From an uncultured Ellagibacter sp. (GTDB lineage: Bacteria > Actinomycetota > Coriobacteriia > Coriobacteriales > Eggerthellaceae): a stretch of 64,000 bases of DNA. This document shows positions 52,585-59,915 of the stretch, piece after piece. The first letter of the stretch is position 1; each line of letters starts with the position of its first letter. The stretch is taken from NCBI RefSeq assembly GCF_934643285.1, contig NZ_CAKUBT010000007.1, forward strand, positions 1-64,000, in the 5' to 3' direction. A model generated the notes under the pieces. That model was not told where the DNA came from. It saw only the letters and a program-made list of their open reading frames with translations, and ran no database searches. The position numbers and the translations under genes are program-made.

Positions 52585-54900
52585 TTAGTCGTCGGAGTTC
52601 AGGCTATGGACGCGGCGGATGTTGCACATAACACCCTTGTACGGAGCGCCAAAGCCAAGCTTACCAATGTTCTGATGCGGCACGAGGCTGTTGAAGTTGG
52701 ACTTCCAAACGCCGAACAGGTTGGGCTCTTCGCCGTCCTGCTCAGGGAACCACCAGCCGTGAGCGCAGTTGAGGATACCAGGCTTCATGACCGGCGTGAT
52801 CTCAGCCTTGAAGCGAGCCTCGCCGAACATGTTGTAAACCTCAATCCAGTCACCGTCGGTCACATCGTACTCTGCAGCGGTCTCCGGATTGATCTGGCAC
52901 CACGGCCACGGATCGATCTGGCGCAGGGACGGAACCTGACGATGCTCAGAATGGAAGGAGCTGTAGCGACGGGAACCAGAGGTGGTGATCAGAGGATACT
53001 GACCAGCCAAGTCGGGCTTGCTGATCGGGCTGTAGTTCGGCTCCTCGTAGTACGGCAGCGGATCCTCGCCCCAGGATTCGTAAAGAATCGAGTAGGCTTC
53101 GATCTGGCCGGTAATGGTGTTGAAGCCGGGAGCACCGTCGAAGCGGAGCATGCCCTTCGCGTACTTCTCGTACTCGAAGCCATGAGCACCAGGCTGATAA
53201 AGGCCGAGCTCCTGGAAAGTCTTCCAGTCGAAGCCGAGCTCCTTGAGCTGATCGCTGAAGAAGTCTTCGACTGCCTGCTGAAGAGCAGCGAGGTCAAGCG
53301 ACTTGCCGTCTGCAGGCTTGTACCACGGCCACCACTCGGGGTTGAGGCGCTGACCGAACATGAGGCAGATCTCGATGTCGGACTTGCACTCGCCAACCGT
53401 GAGAGCCTTGTTCATGGGGCCCATGAACACGGTGTTGCGGCCATAGTGGGTGAGGACGATGCCATCATGCTCAGCCCAGGTGGACATGGGCAGGAAGTAG
53501 TCACCGAGAGCCATGGAAGTCGGCGTCTGGGTGAGGTCCTGGATGACGACGAACTCGAGCTTCTGGAGAGCCTTGTGCCAACGCTTCGGCTGAGCGGAGC
53601 AGGTCGGCGTCAGGAAGTTGGAGCTGTTGAACCAGCCCATCTTCAGAGCGTACGGCTGATCCGTCTCCATGGTGTTCAGGGTCTCGTCAGGCTGGGTGGT
53701 AGCCATGCCGGTGGACAGGCCAGGCCACTGCGCAGCACCGATACGCTTCGACCAAACTTCGTCGGTCATAGCGCCGCGCTGCTCCATGCGCCACTTGCCG
53801 AGAAGTGCCGACGGAGGACCAAGGGTAAGTCCGCCAGGACGGTCGATAGAACCGCACATAGCAGCCAAGATGATGAAGGACTGGGACAGCTGAACGCCGT
53901 TCTTGTTCTGGTCGAATGCCAGACCCCAAGCCCAACCGATAGGACGCTCGGTGCCGATGATGTGAGCGACGCGCTTGATTTCCTCAGCGTCGACCGTGGT
54001 GATCTCGGCGACCTTGTCCACAGGATACTCAGCAGCGCGAGCCTTCAGCTCGTCAACGCCGTAGATCCAGTTCTCAACGAACTCATGATCGTACTCATCG
54101 TTCTCGAAGAGGAGGTTGATGAGGCCGAGTGCGAGAGCCGTGTCGGTCTGCGGGCGAACCTGCAGGTTGATGTTGCCATCATGAGCGCCGACCCAAGTGA
54201 TGCGGGGGTCAACGGAGATGATGTGCGTGCCAAGCTTCATCATGTCGACGAGGCAGTGGCCGAAGAAACCGTCGCCGTTGGAGGGCAGCGGCTCCTTGCC
54301 CCAAACCACAACCCACTTGGACAGCGTGTAACGCGGGTCATGATAAGAACCGGGCAGGTGACCAGCGTAGTCGAGCTCAGGATAGCCTGCGCCGAGCACG
54401 TAGTCAGAGATGGAGCAACGAGGACCGTAGCAGGACCAGCCGGACTGCGTGTAGCAGCAGTTGGGGGACTGCAGAACGGAGAACGTCAGCGCGTAGTAGT
54501 AGATGCAAGCCTCACGACCCGTACCACCGAAGCAAACGATGGACTCGGGGCCGTAGGTGTTCTGGAAGTAACGGACCTTCTCGCAGATCGTGTCCATTGC
54601 CTCGTCCCAAGTGGTGCGCTCCCACTTGTCCTTGCCGCGATCTTCGAACGCGCGCTTCATCGGGTAGATGACGCGATTCGGAGAATGGGTGTACTCACGA
54701 AGAGCAAGGTTCATGGCGTTAACACGACCAGTGGTGATCGGGTTATCGTCGTCGCCTTCGACACGGATGAGCTGGTCGCCCTTCGTAACGACCTTGACAC
54801 CGTATCCAACCGGGTGAGATCCCGGAGGAGACCAAGTGTTGCTACGAGTGACTACGGTACCGTCTTCAAGCTCGGTACGCCACTGCTTACCATATGCCAT
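52585..54900 (-). CDS. Molybdopterin-dependent enzyme of the transhydroxylase/DMSO-reductase family, lacking N-terminal cluster cysteines
   Basis: 771 residues with the family's core: WERTTWDEAMDTI, VVWGKEPL, SVDPRITWVGAHDG, RPQTDTALALGLI and the C-terminal MGD-binding domain (CQINPETAAEYDVTDGDWIEVYN, CAHGWW). The N-terminal segment that normally holds C-x2-C-x3-C reads NTWSPPGSHPVGYG with no cysteine; the first Cys is at 106. No Tat signal is present, so it is cytoplasmic. Pyrogallol transhydroxylase also lacks a cluster in its large subunit, and gut Eggerthellaceae carry related catechol dehydroxylases. The active-site region SGWSCYGPRC (153-162) may supply the Mo ligand. Substrate unknown; probably an aromatic or hydroxylated compound. 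AAGGAAGGAAGAAGACT precedes ATG 54900. Confidence 0.88.
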   Translation of the reverse strand: MAYGKQWRTELEDGTVVTRSNTWSPPGSHPVGYGVKVVTKGDQLIRVEGDDDNPITTGRVNAMNLALREYTHSPNRVIYPMKRAFEDRGKDKWERTTWDEAMDTICEKVRYFQNTYGPESIVCFGGTGREACIYYYALTFSVLQSPNCCYTQSGWSCYGPRCSISDYVLGAGYPELDYAGHLPGSYHDPRYTLSKWVVVWGKEPLPSNGDGFFGHCLVDMMKLGTHIISVDPRITWVGAHDGNINLQVRPQTDTALALGLINLLFENDEYDHEFVENWIYGVDELKARAAEYPVDKVAEITTVDAEEIKRVAHIIGTERPIGWAWGLAFDQNKNGVQLSQSFIILAAMCGSIDRPGGLTLGPPSALLGKWRMEQRGAMTDEVWSKRIGAAQWPGLSTGMATTQPDETLNTMETDQPYALKMGWFNSSNFLTPTCSAQPKRWHKALQKLEFVVIQDLTQTPTSMALGDYFLPMSTWAEHDGIVLTHYGRNTVFMGPMNKALTVGECKSDIEICLMFGQRLNPEWWPWYKPADGKSLDLAALQQAVEDFFSDQLKELGFDWKTFQELGLYQPGAHGFEYEKYAKGMLRFDGAPGFNTITGQIEAYSILYESWGEDPLPYYEEPNYSPISKPDLAGQYPLITTSGSRRYSSFHSEHRQVPSLRQIDPWPWCQINPETAAEYDVTDGDWIEVYNMFGEARFKAEITPVMKPGILNCAHGWWFPEQDGEEPNLFGVWKSNFNSLVPHQNIGKLGFGAPYKGVMCNIRRVHSLNSDD

Positions 54901-55066
54901 AGTCTTCTTCCTTCCTTTTCCCTCGCCAATTTCTTTCTCCACATTTACCAAGCGGGGTCGCTTGGAAGCCGCTGTCTTGCTTCCTTGCGTCACCGCCTCA
55001 AGGCACGTTTCATATTAGAGACATTACGGGGCTTGGAATCGAATCAGCGGGTTGTTTTTGGGTAGT

Positions 55067-55089
55067 TCAACCTCATCCTGTTAGGTTGA
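55067..55089. promoter_or_regulatory. Operator candidate, site A (molybdoenzyme side)
   Basis: TCAACCT (55067-55073) and AGGTTGA (55083-55089) form a perfect 7-bp inverted repeat with 9-base spacer. The 9-mer TCAACCTCA and the GGTTGAT...TTTCG that follows recur at site B (61979-62002). It lies about 170 bases before the molybdoenzyme start. Confidence 0.5.
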
Positions 55090-55304
55090 TTTTCGTAATC
55101 CAACCCTCTATTTCCCCTGGTCATAAAAAATTCCGCGAACGGCATGCCCATTTTTCAACTTTTTGGCATTTCACGTCCCTCCCCTGAAATCGGGTAGGAA
55201 AAGGCGCGGAATCACGCGCTGCATGACACCATCCATTGGTACAATAAGAAGCGGTATTCATGCTGTCTGATACCAATTACGTATGAAGATATCCACGTCA
55301 CGTC

Positions 55305-55332
55305 CCGGGCCTGATTCACGGCCCGGTTTTTT
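55305..55332 (+). terminator. Terminator or attenuator in the leader of the chaperone-like gene
   Basis: CCGGGCC (55305-55311) and GGCCCGG (55320-55326) form a 7-bp stem followed by six Ts (55327-55332). It lies directly before the ribosome site GGGGAGG and 15 bases before the start codon. A smaller hairpin (GGTAT 55253-55257 with ATACC 55270-55274) precedes it. This placement suggests transcription attenuation. Confidence 0.65.
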
Positions 55333-55347
55333 GGGGAGGAACGCACT

Positions 55348-56124
55348 ATGGCCACTCAGCAATTCACCCTTACTTCTTACGATCCTGTCTACGCGATCGC
55401 CGAGGAAGTCCGCATTCCGGAGGACACGATCCGCGAGACCGCTGTCCGCTGGCTTGAGATCAACATCTGCAAGGAGGGCGAGAAGGCGAAGCTGACCGAC
55501 GGCTGGGTCAACGCCCACTGCGAAGATTTCAAGTCGGTCGACGAGCTTTTGATTTTCATCCGCTACAACATGTACCGCGACAATCGCGAGGTTCAGGAGC
55601 TTGCCGACCAGGATGCTATCTGCAAGGAACTCTCCAAGCGCCTCGTCGAGGAACTTCCCGCCGATCTCGTGGAGAACTCCCTCTATGCGTCGACGATGCG
55701 CATGGAAGAGATGATCAGCCGCCAGGGCATGACGAAGGAAGAGTTCTGCGAGCAGCGCGGCATCACGCCCGAGCAGCTCGACACTGACGTTCGCGAGCGC
55801 ACCATCCAGAGCCTGAAGGAGGATTCCGCTCTGGCTGCATACGCCGACCATGCCAATTACACGCTCGAGGCCGAGGACTTCTACGCCATCATTCCAGGCG
55901 ACTCCATTCAGGACAAGGCTTACAAGCGCCGTCAGATCGAGCTCGATGGACGACTTCCCCAAATGGAGGAATACGCCCGCAAGACCAAGGCGCTGAAGGA
56001 AATCATGGAGAACGCCATGATCAAGCGCAAGGCAACCGACACCGAGTGGCTGCGCTACGGCGACACGAGCAAGGACGTGCTGAACGCGAACAAGCAGTTC
56101 CCCGAGAACTTCGTCACGCTGTAA
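55348..56124 (+). CDS. Trigger-factor C-terminal-like chaperone beside the molybdoenzyme operon
   Basis: A 258-residue cytoplasmic protein. From about residue 90 it resembles the trigger factor/SurA-type chaperone arm: EELPADLVENSLYASTMRMEEMISRQGMTKEEFCEQRGITPEQLDTDVRERTIQSLKEDSALAAYADHANYTLEAEDF and MEEYARKTKALKEIMENAMIKRK. No ribosome-binding or FKBP domain is present. True trigger factor is 1 kb away, so this is a specialised relative. Position suggests it assists folding or cofactor loading of the divergent molybdoenzyme, a job usually done by TorD-type chaperones, absent here; this is inference. GGGGAGGAACGCACT precedes ATG. Confidence 0.75.
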   Translation: MATQQFTLTSYDPVYAIAEEVRIPEDTIRETAVRWLEINICKEGEKAKLTDGWVNAHCEDFKSVDELLIFIRYNMYRDNREVQELADQDAICKELSKRLVEELPADLVENSLYASTMRMEEMISRQGMTKEEFCEQRGITPEQLDTDVRERTIQSLKEDSALAAYADHANYTLEAEDFYAIIPGDSIQDKAYKRRQIELDGRLPQMEEYARKTKALKEIMENAMIKRKATDTEWLRYGDTSKDVLNANKQFPENFVTL

Positions 56125-56149
56125 GCGCCCCTGCATCACCTAACATGCG

Positions 56150-56177
56150 AAAGCCGCTGCAAAGCTGCAGCGGCTTT
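56150..56177 (+). terminator. Terminator after the chaperone-like gene
   Basis: A perfect 12-bp stem (56150-56161 with 56166-56177, AAAGCCGCTGCA/TGCAGCGGCTTT) with a 4-nt loop, followed by TCTTT. Confidence 0.88.
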
Positions 56178-56224
56178 TCTTTCGCCTGAGCGAGGCTCTG
56201 TTTGGCTCGTATAGGCACAGCAAG

Positions 56225-56254
56225 GCCCCCGCATCTGCGAGGGCCTTTTGTTTC
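56225..56254 (+). terminator. Second hairpin between convergent genes
   Basis: AAGGCCC and GGGCCTT with an inner CGCA/TGCG, followed on the plus strand by TTGTTTC. Between convergent genes it can serve the FKBP gene on the minus strand as well. Confidence 0.6.
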
Positions 56255-56286
56255 ACTTGAAATGGATGTGTTGCTTCGGCGATGCG

Positions 56287-56805
56287 CTATCGGTAGGACT
56301 CGCCCTGGTCGCCGCCGAGGAGCTTCGACTGCTCCTTCATATGCTGGCGCTTCTCGTGTTCCGAGATGAAATTCTCAGGAGCCGCCTCGACGCTCTTGAT
56401 CTCTACCTCGAAGGTGAGGTCCTTGCCTGCGAGCGGGTGGTTCAAGTCGAACTTGGCGTTGCCGCCCTCAATCTCGATGACGGTGCCGAGCGTCGGTTCA
56501 CCCTCGTCGTTGGCCATCCACAAGCGAGAGCCCACTTTGATGTCGCGCTTGGGAATCTGGTGCGTCGGGATGACGACGACGTAATCATCGAGGTACTCGC
56601 CGTACGCCTCGTACTGGTCGACGGTGAACGTTTTCTTCTCGCCTTCGATGCCTTCCATGGCGAGGATTTCCTTCTCGAAACCGTCGATCGCCATGTCCAT
56701 GCCTGTCTGGAAAACCATGGGGTTTTCCTCGGTAGCATAGCCGAAAACGGTACCATCTTCCAACTTGCCCGTGTACACGAGCGTTACGGTAGATCCAAGA
56801 TCCAT
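56287..56805 (-). CDS. FKBP-type peptidyl-prolyl isomerase (SlyD-like)
   Basis: 172 residues with the SlyD arrangement: FKBP part (VTLVYTGKLEDGTVFGYATEENPMVFQTGMDMAIDGFEKEI), an inserted IF-type chaperone flap (about 65-125: YGEYLDDYVVVIPTHQIPKRDIKVG), and return to FKBP (FDLNHPLAGKDLTFEVEIKSVE). Catalyses proline cis-trans isomerisation and chaperones folding. The His-rich metal-binding tail of enteric SlyD is absent. ATG at 56805 follows AAAAGGGAGA. It sits just downstream of trigger factor on the same strand. Confidence 0.92.
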   Translation of the reverse strand: MDLGSTVTLVYTGKLEDGTVFGYATEENPMVFQTGMDMAIDGFEKEILAMEGIEGEKKTFTVDQYEAYGEYLDDYVVVIPTHQIPKRDIKVGSRLWMANDEGEPTLGTVIEIEGGNAKFDLNHPLAGKDLTFEVEIKSVEAAPENFISEHEKRQHMKEQSKLLGGDQGESYR

Positions 56806-56870
56806 GTTTATCTCCCTTTTCCGGCGCCCGGCCAAGGTGCCGCAGCGCGCCTGAGCGTTTCTATGCTGGC

Positions 56871-58181
56871 TTAAGCCTCTTCGTCGACTACGGTCACTTC
56901 TGCGGTCTGTACAAGCCAGCGAGAAGCCTTCGAATGGCGGCAGACCTTGCGAAGCTCGGCCATGCGGTTCGCCTTTTCCCACTTCTCGCGCGTTGCGATG
57001 GCGTCGTCTTCCTGGGCAAGTTCCTTCTCGATGTCTTCCTCGGTGACGTCGATGCCCTTCTCGGCGATGAGGGCCTCGAGGGCGCAATCGATACGGGCGC
57101 GGCGAATTGCCTCTTGCGTCACGTTCTCCTTGATCTCATCGGCCTTGCCGTTGTTGTTGAGGAGCCATTCCTGCAAAGAGGTGCCCTGCTTCTCGAAGCT
57201 CTGCATCATCTCGCGGCCGACGTCCTGGCGAATGAAGTCCACATAGTATTGCGGAACGTCGCCCACAAGGCGATTAGCGAGCGCGTCAACCGCACGCTGC
57301 ACCATAAGGCCCGGGAGCTCGGCTTCTTTATGTTGATTGATCTGGTGGCGCATCTGCTTGCGCATATCCTCGGCGTCCATGCAGCCCACCTTAGCCGCGA
57401 GCTCATCACCGATCTCGGGAACGATCTTGCGGCGGAATTCCTGAATCTCGACGTTGGCATGCAGCTGGCCATCACCGAACTGCGTGTTGCCCTCCTCGTC
57501 TTTCGCCTCGAAATCGAATTCGAGAGTATCGCCGAGCTTGCTGCCGACAAGATGCTCGTCAAAGGACGCGGGCATGGAACCAGAACCCAACTCGATCATG
57601 CGCGTCGCATAGCGAAGGCCGTTCACGGCGTTGCCGTCTTGCGTAACCGTCACGGCCGCCGAGACAACATCGCCCATTTCTGCAACGTGTTCAGGGTCGT
57701 CGATCTTTTCAAAGGAATGGTAGACATCCTGGAGATGCTTGAGCTGGCGCTCGACTTCCGCATCGGTAGCCTCGTCGGGCGGCATCTCGATGGAAACGCC
57801 GTCGTAGCTCGAAAGCTTCATCTGCGGCACCACGGCGCCGGAGACGGTGAACGTGAACGGCTGGCCCTCGACGACGTCGTTATCAACGTTGAAATCCGGT
57901 TCCCCTACGAAGATCACGTCTGCGTCGTCAAGTGCCTTGAAAGCGTTCTCGTTGATGAGCATCTCGGCGACGCCGCCCATGGCGTTCTTATGGCCGCCAA
58001 CGTTCTGCTCGAGAACCGCGCGAGGGGCCTTGCCCTTGCGGAACCCGGGAATATCACGCTGGGCGATCTCGGCGAAGAACTTGTCTGCCGCTTCCTTCAC
58101 CTCGTCGGCAGACGCAACCAGCGTGAGAACTAGCTCCTGCTTGTCCCCATCGTCTTCGCGAACTCTGTCTTTAACCTGCAC
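56871..58181 (-). CDS. tig: Trigger factor
   Basis: Ribosome-associated chaperone and isomerase, 436 residues, normal length. The ribosome-binding signature is GFRKGKAPRAVLEQ in the N-terminal domain. The FKBP-like domain is in the middle (GDVVSAAVTVTQDGNAVNG... FDEHLVGSKLGDTLEFDF), and the C-terminal helical arm follows. GTG start with AAAGGAGG 5-6 bases upstream. Unlike most genomes, clpP/clpX do not follow; the FKBP gene does. Confidence 0.95.
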   Translation of the reverse strand: MQVKDRVREDDGDKQELVLTLVASADEVKEAADKFFAEIAQRDIPGFRKGKAPRAVLEQNVGGHKNAMGGVAEMLINENAFKALDDADVIFVGEPDFNVDNDVVEGQPFTFTVSGAVVPQMKLSSYDGVSIEMPPDEATDAEVERQLKHLQDVYHSFEKIDDPEHVAEMGDVVSAAVTVTQDGNAVNGLRYATRMIELGSGSMPASFDEHLVGSKLGDTLEFDFEAKDEEGNTQFGDGQLHANVEIQEFRRKIVPEIGDELAAKVGCMDAEDMRKQMRHQINQHKEAELPGLMVQRAVDALANRLVGDVPQYYVDFIRQDVGREMMQSFEKQGTSLQEWLLNNNGKADEIKENVTQEAIRRARIDCALEALIAEKGIDVTEEDIEKELAQEDDAIATREKWEKANRMAELRKVCRHSKASRWLVQTAEVTVVDEEA

Positions 58182-58277
58182 AGCTCCTCCTTTATGCCGG
58201 CAATGATTTCTGCGTTGCTGAATTTACGCTGTTCCTGCAGTTCATTGTACCTTAGAGGGCATTTCAGGGAATAAAAA

Positions 58278-58310
58278 AGACTGGTCCAGATGCTTTCTGG
58301 ACCAGTCTTC
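58278..58310 (-). terminator. Strong terminator of the zinc-ribbon/collagen-like gene
   Basis: A perfect 14-bp stem (58278-58291 with 58297-58310) with a 5-nt loop. On the minus strand it is followed by TTTTATTCC. Confidence 0.9.
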
Positions 58311-58354
58311 GAAAAATCGTACTACAACTTTTACGTTGCGGAACGAGCGGCTTC

Positions 58355-58588
58355 TTACATGCCAGGAGCCTTGGGAGCGCCAGGGGCAGCCGGGGCACCA
58401 GGAGCAGCCGGAGCGCCGGGAGCGCCAGGGGCAGCCGGGGCACCAGGAGCGCCGGGGGCAGCAGCCGTCAGATCACCTTTGCAGAAGGGGCAGTTCTTGA
58501 GAACCATGCCGCCCATAGCCTGGATGGCCTTGCCGCAGTGCGGGCACTTGCTCGGGCCAGCCGATGCGTCTGCAGGACGAAAACACAT
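58355..58588 (-). CDS. Zinc-ribbon protein with collagen-like Ala-Pro-Gly tail
   Basis: 77 residues. The first 45 contain a zinc ribbon (CPHCGKAIQAMGG... NCPFCKGDL, four Cys). The last 33 are almost pure repeats of Ala-Pro-Gly and Ala-Ala-Pro-Gly triplet-like units. AAAGGAGGATTGTT precedes ATG, so translation should be strong, and the gene has its own terminator. The tail resembles bacterial collagen-like or flexible linker sequences. Function unknown. Confidence 0.8.
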   Translation of the reverse strand: MCFRPADASAGPSKCPHCGKAIQAMGGMVLKNCPFCKGDLTAAAPGAPGAPAAPGAPGAPAAPGAPAAPGAPKAPGM

Positions 58589-59056
58589 AACAATCCTCCT
58601 TTGTAGCTTCCCAAAGAATCAGCTTCATACCGAGCCTTCGGGCATCCTTTTTTCAAAACGCCATCCCCGCCGGATAGACGCTTCGATTACCTTCCGCTTT
58701 GTCCGAACGTAGCCATCGGCTGCTCTGGACCTTCCCAATCCGTAAATTGAGCAGTCTCCAACTAAGCTCTGTTATCAAAGCATCTTTAGTTTATAGGTCG
58801 AGCAGGGAAATGCATCATCACAATGGGATGTCTTTATATTTTCACCATCATCCTTCGAGGTTGAATTTCCTCGTCTTATCTGGGAAAACGTATAGGACAT
58901 AATCCACTATATGGGGCATTCCTATGATAAAATCGAAAAGCAAGAATAACGGTAGCTTTTAAAGCTAAATCTATGAGATTGCCGACCCCTAAAGCGGCGA
59001 AATCACGTCTTGCACTATACTTTTAGTAACATTTTCGGCACTACCGAAGGAGCTCT
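58589..59056. other. 468-bp divergent intergenic region
   Basis: AT-rich from about 58740 onward, unlike the genome average. It should hold promoters for the genes on both sides (for example TTGCAC near 59013 and TATACT near 59019), but no clean pair with good spacing was found. No gene, repeat or strong hairpin seen. Confidence 0.5.
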
Positions 59057-59662
59057 ATGCCCAAGTTCAACAAGATGTACTTCCCCGTCGACGCTATCGC
59101 GAAACACGAGGATTTCGATGTTTGGTATAGCGACGGAGAACGAGCTTTGCGCTTCGAGGGCCCTTGGGAGAAAGAGTCCGACCGCATCGCGATGATCGGG
59201 CGCATGGGCGGCCAAATCGGCCAAATCAGGCCCGACAACAAGGCACTCAACTACTATCTGCGCCACGATCGCTTCGAATACGAGTTCCAAACCCGCGTCA
59301 TCAAGGAGCACTATTATGTCGAGGGCATGCTGTGGGATATCCACGGCAGCGTGAGCAAACCGCCGGTCGACTTCTTTCAGATCAAAAAGAAGAAAAACGA
59401 AGTCCACGTTCGCAAGACGCTGTTCAAGGACCACGGCGAGTGCTTCGAGGTAACCGCTCGCGACACGGCGACGCTGCGCATTGCCGTCGAGGCTACGGTG
59501 GCCATGTGCATCAAAGAGGAGTACAAGGGCTTGAGCGACCCTGATGAAGACGAGCGCGGCGGAAAGAAACGCGGTACCTTCGGCAAGTTCTTCGACTTCA
59601 TCCAGCCCAAGGGCGTTCCCTACGAGAAGCTCTACGATGAGGAGGGCAATCCTCTCGGCTAG
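59057..59662 (+). CDS. Unknown cytoplasmic beta-rich protein
   Basis: 201 residues without signal or membrane segment. Many alternating strands (DVWYSDGERALRFEGP, YVEGMLWDIHGSV, VHVRKTLFKDHGECFEVTA, LRIAVEATVAMC), then a charged, disordered stretch (DPDEDERGGKKRG) and a C-terminal FFDFIQPKGVPYEKLY. The strand pattern could fit a Tubby/LURP-one-like fold, but this is a guess. GAAGGAGCTCT precedes ATG. A 20-bp perfect hairpin lies 50 bases after its stop. Confidence 0.78.
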   Translation: MPKFNKMYFPVDAIAKHEDFDVWYSDGERALRFEGPWEKESDRIAMIGRMGGQIGQIRPDNKALNYYLRHDRFEYEFQTRVIKEHYYVEGMLWDIHGSVSKPPVDFFQIKKKKNEVHVRKTLFKDHGECFEVTARDTATLRIAVEATVAMCIKEEYKGLSDPDEDERGGKKRGTFGKFFDFIQPKGVPYEKLYDEEGNPLG

Positions 59663-59711
59663 TAACTGCCGCTTTAGCTGGGCAAAAGCCAAGCAGCAAC
59701 CCAAAACTAGA

Positions 59712-59759
59712 GATATAAGGAAGGCCTCGGGCATCGTGACCCGAGGCCTTCCTTATATC
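59712..59759. terminator. 20-bp perfect hairpin between convergent genes
   Basis: 59712-59731 and 59740-59759 are exact reverse complements over 20 bp around an 8-nt loop. The stem ends in ATAT-rich bases rather than a T-tract. It probably terminates the gene at 59057. Confidence 0.65.
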
Positions 59760-59854
59760 CTCCAAGCGCTTCTTCGGGAGCAGGTGGAACCTGACAGCGA
59801 CACTCTAACGCCCGGAGGCTGTTAATGTCGCCCCTGCCCTGCCCGCACAACAAA

Positions 59855-59880
59855 AGAACCCCCGCCGAAGCGGGGGTTCT
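59855..59880 (-). terminator. Terminator after the MFS gene
   Basis: On the minus strand AGAACCCCCGC-TTCG-GCGGGGGTTCT, an 11-bp stem with a stable tetraloop, then TTTGTTG. It lies 36 bases past the stop at 59916. Confidence 0.88.
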
Positions 59881-59915
59881 CGATGCAACCGAATGGGTTA
59901 CTTTTCAAGCTTGCG

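Larger units (their letters stand above)
54901..55347. other. 447-bp divergent regulatory region: molybdoenzyme operon and chaperone-like gene
   Basis: No gene. It contains an inverted repeat at 55067-55089, an AT-rich TAATAT -10 candidate near 55010 for the minus-strand operon without a good -35 (suggesting activator dependence), a possible TACAAT -10 near 55240 for the plus strand, and a leader terminator at 55305-55332. Confidence 0.6.
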
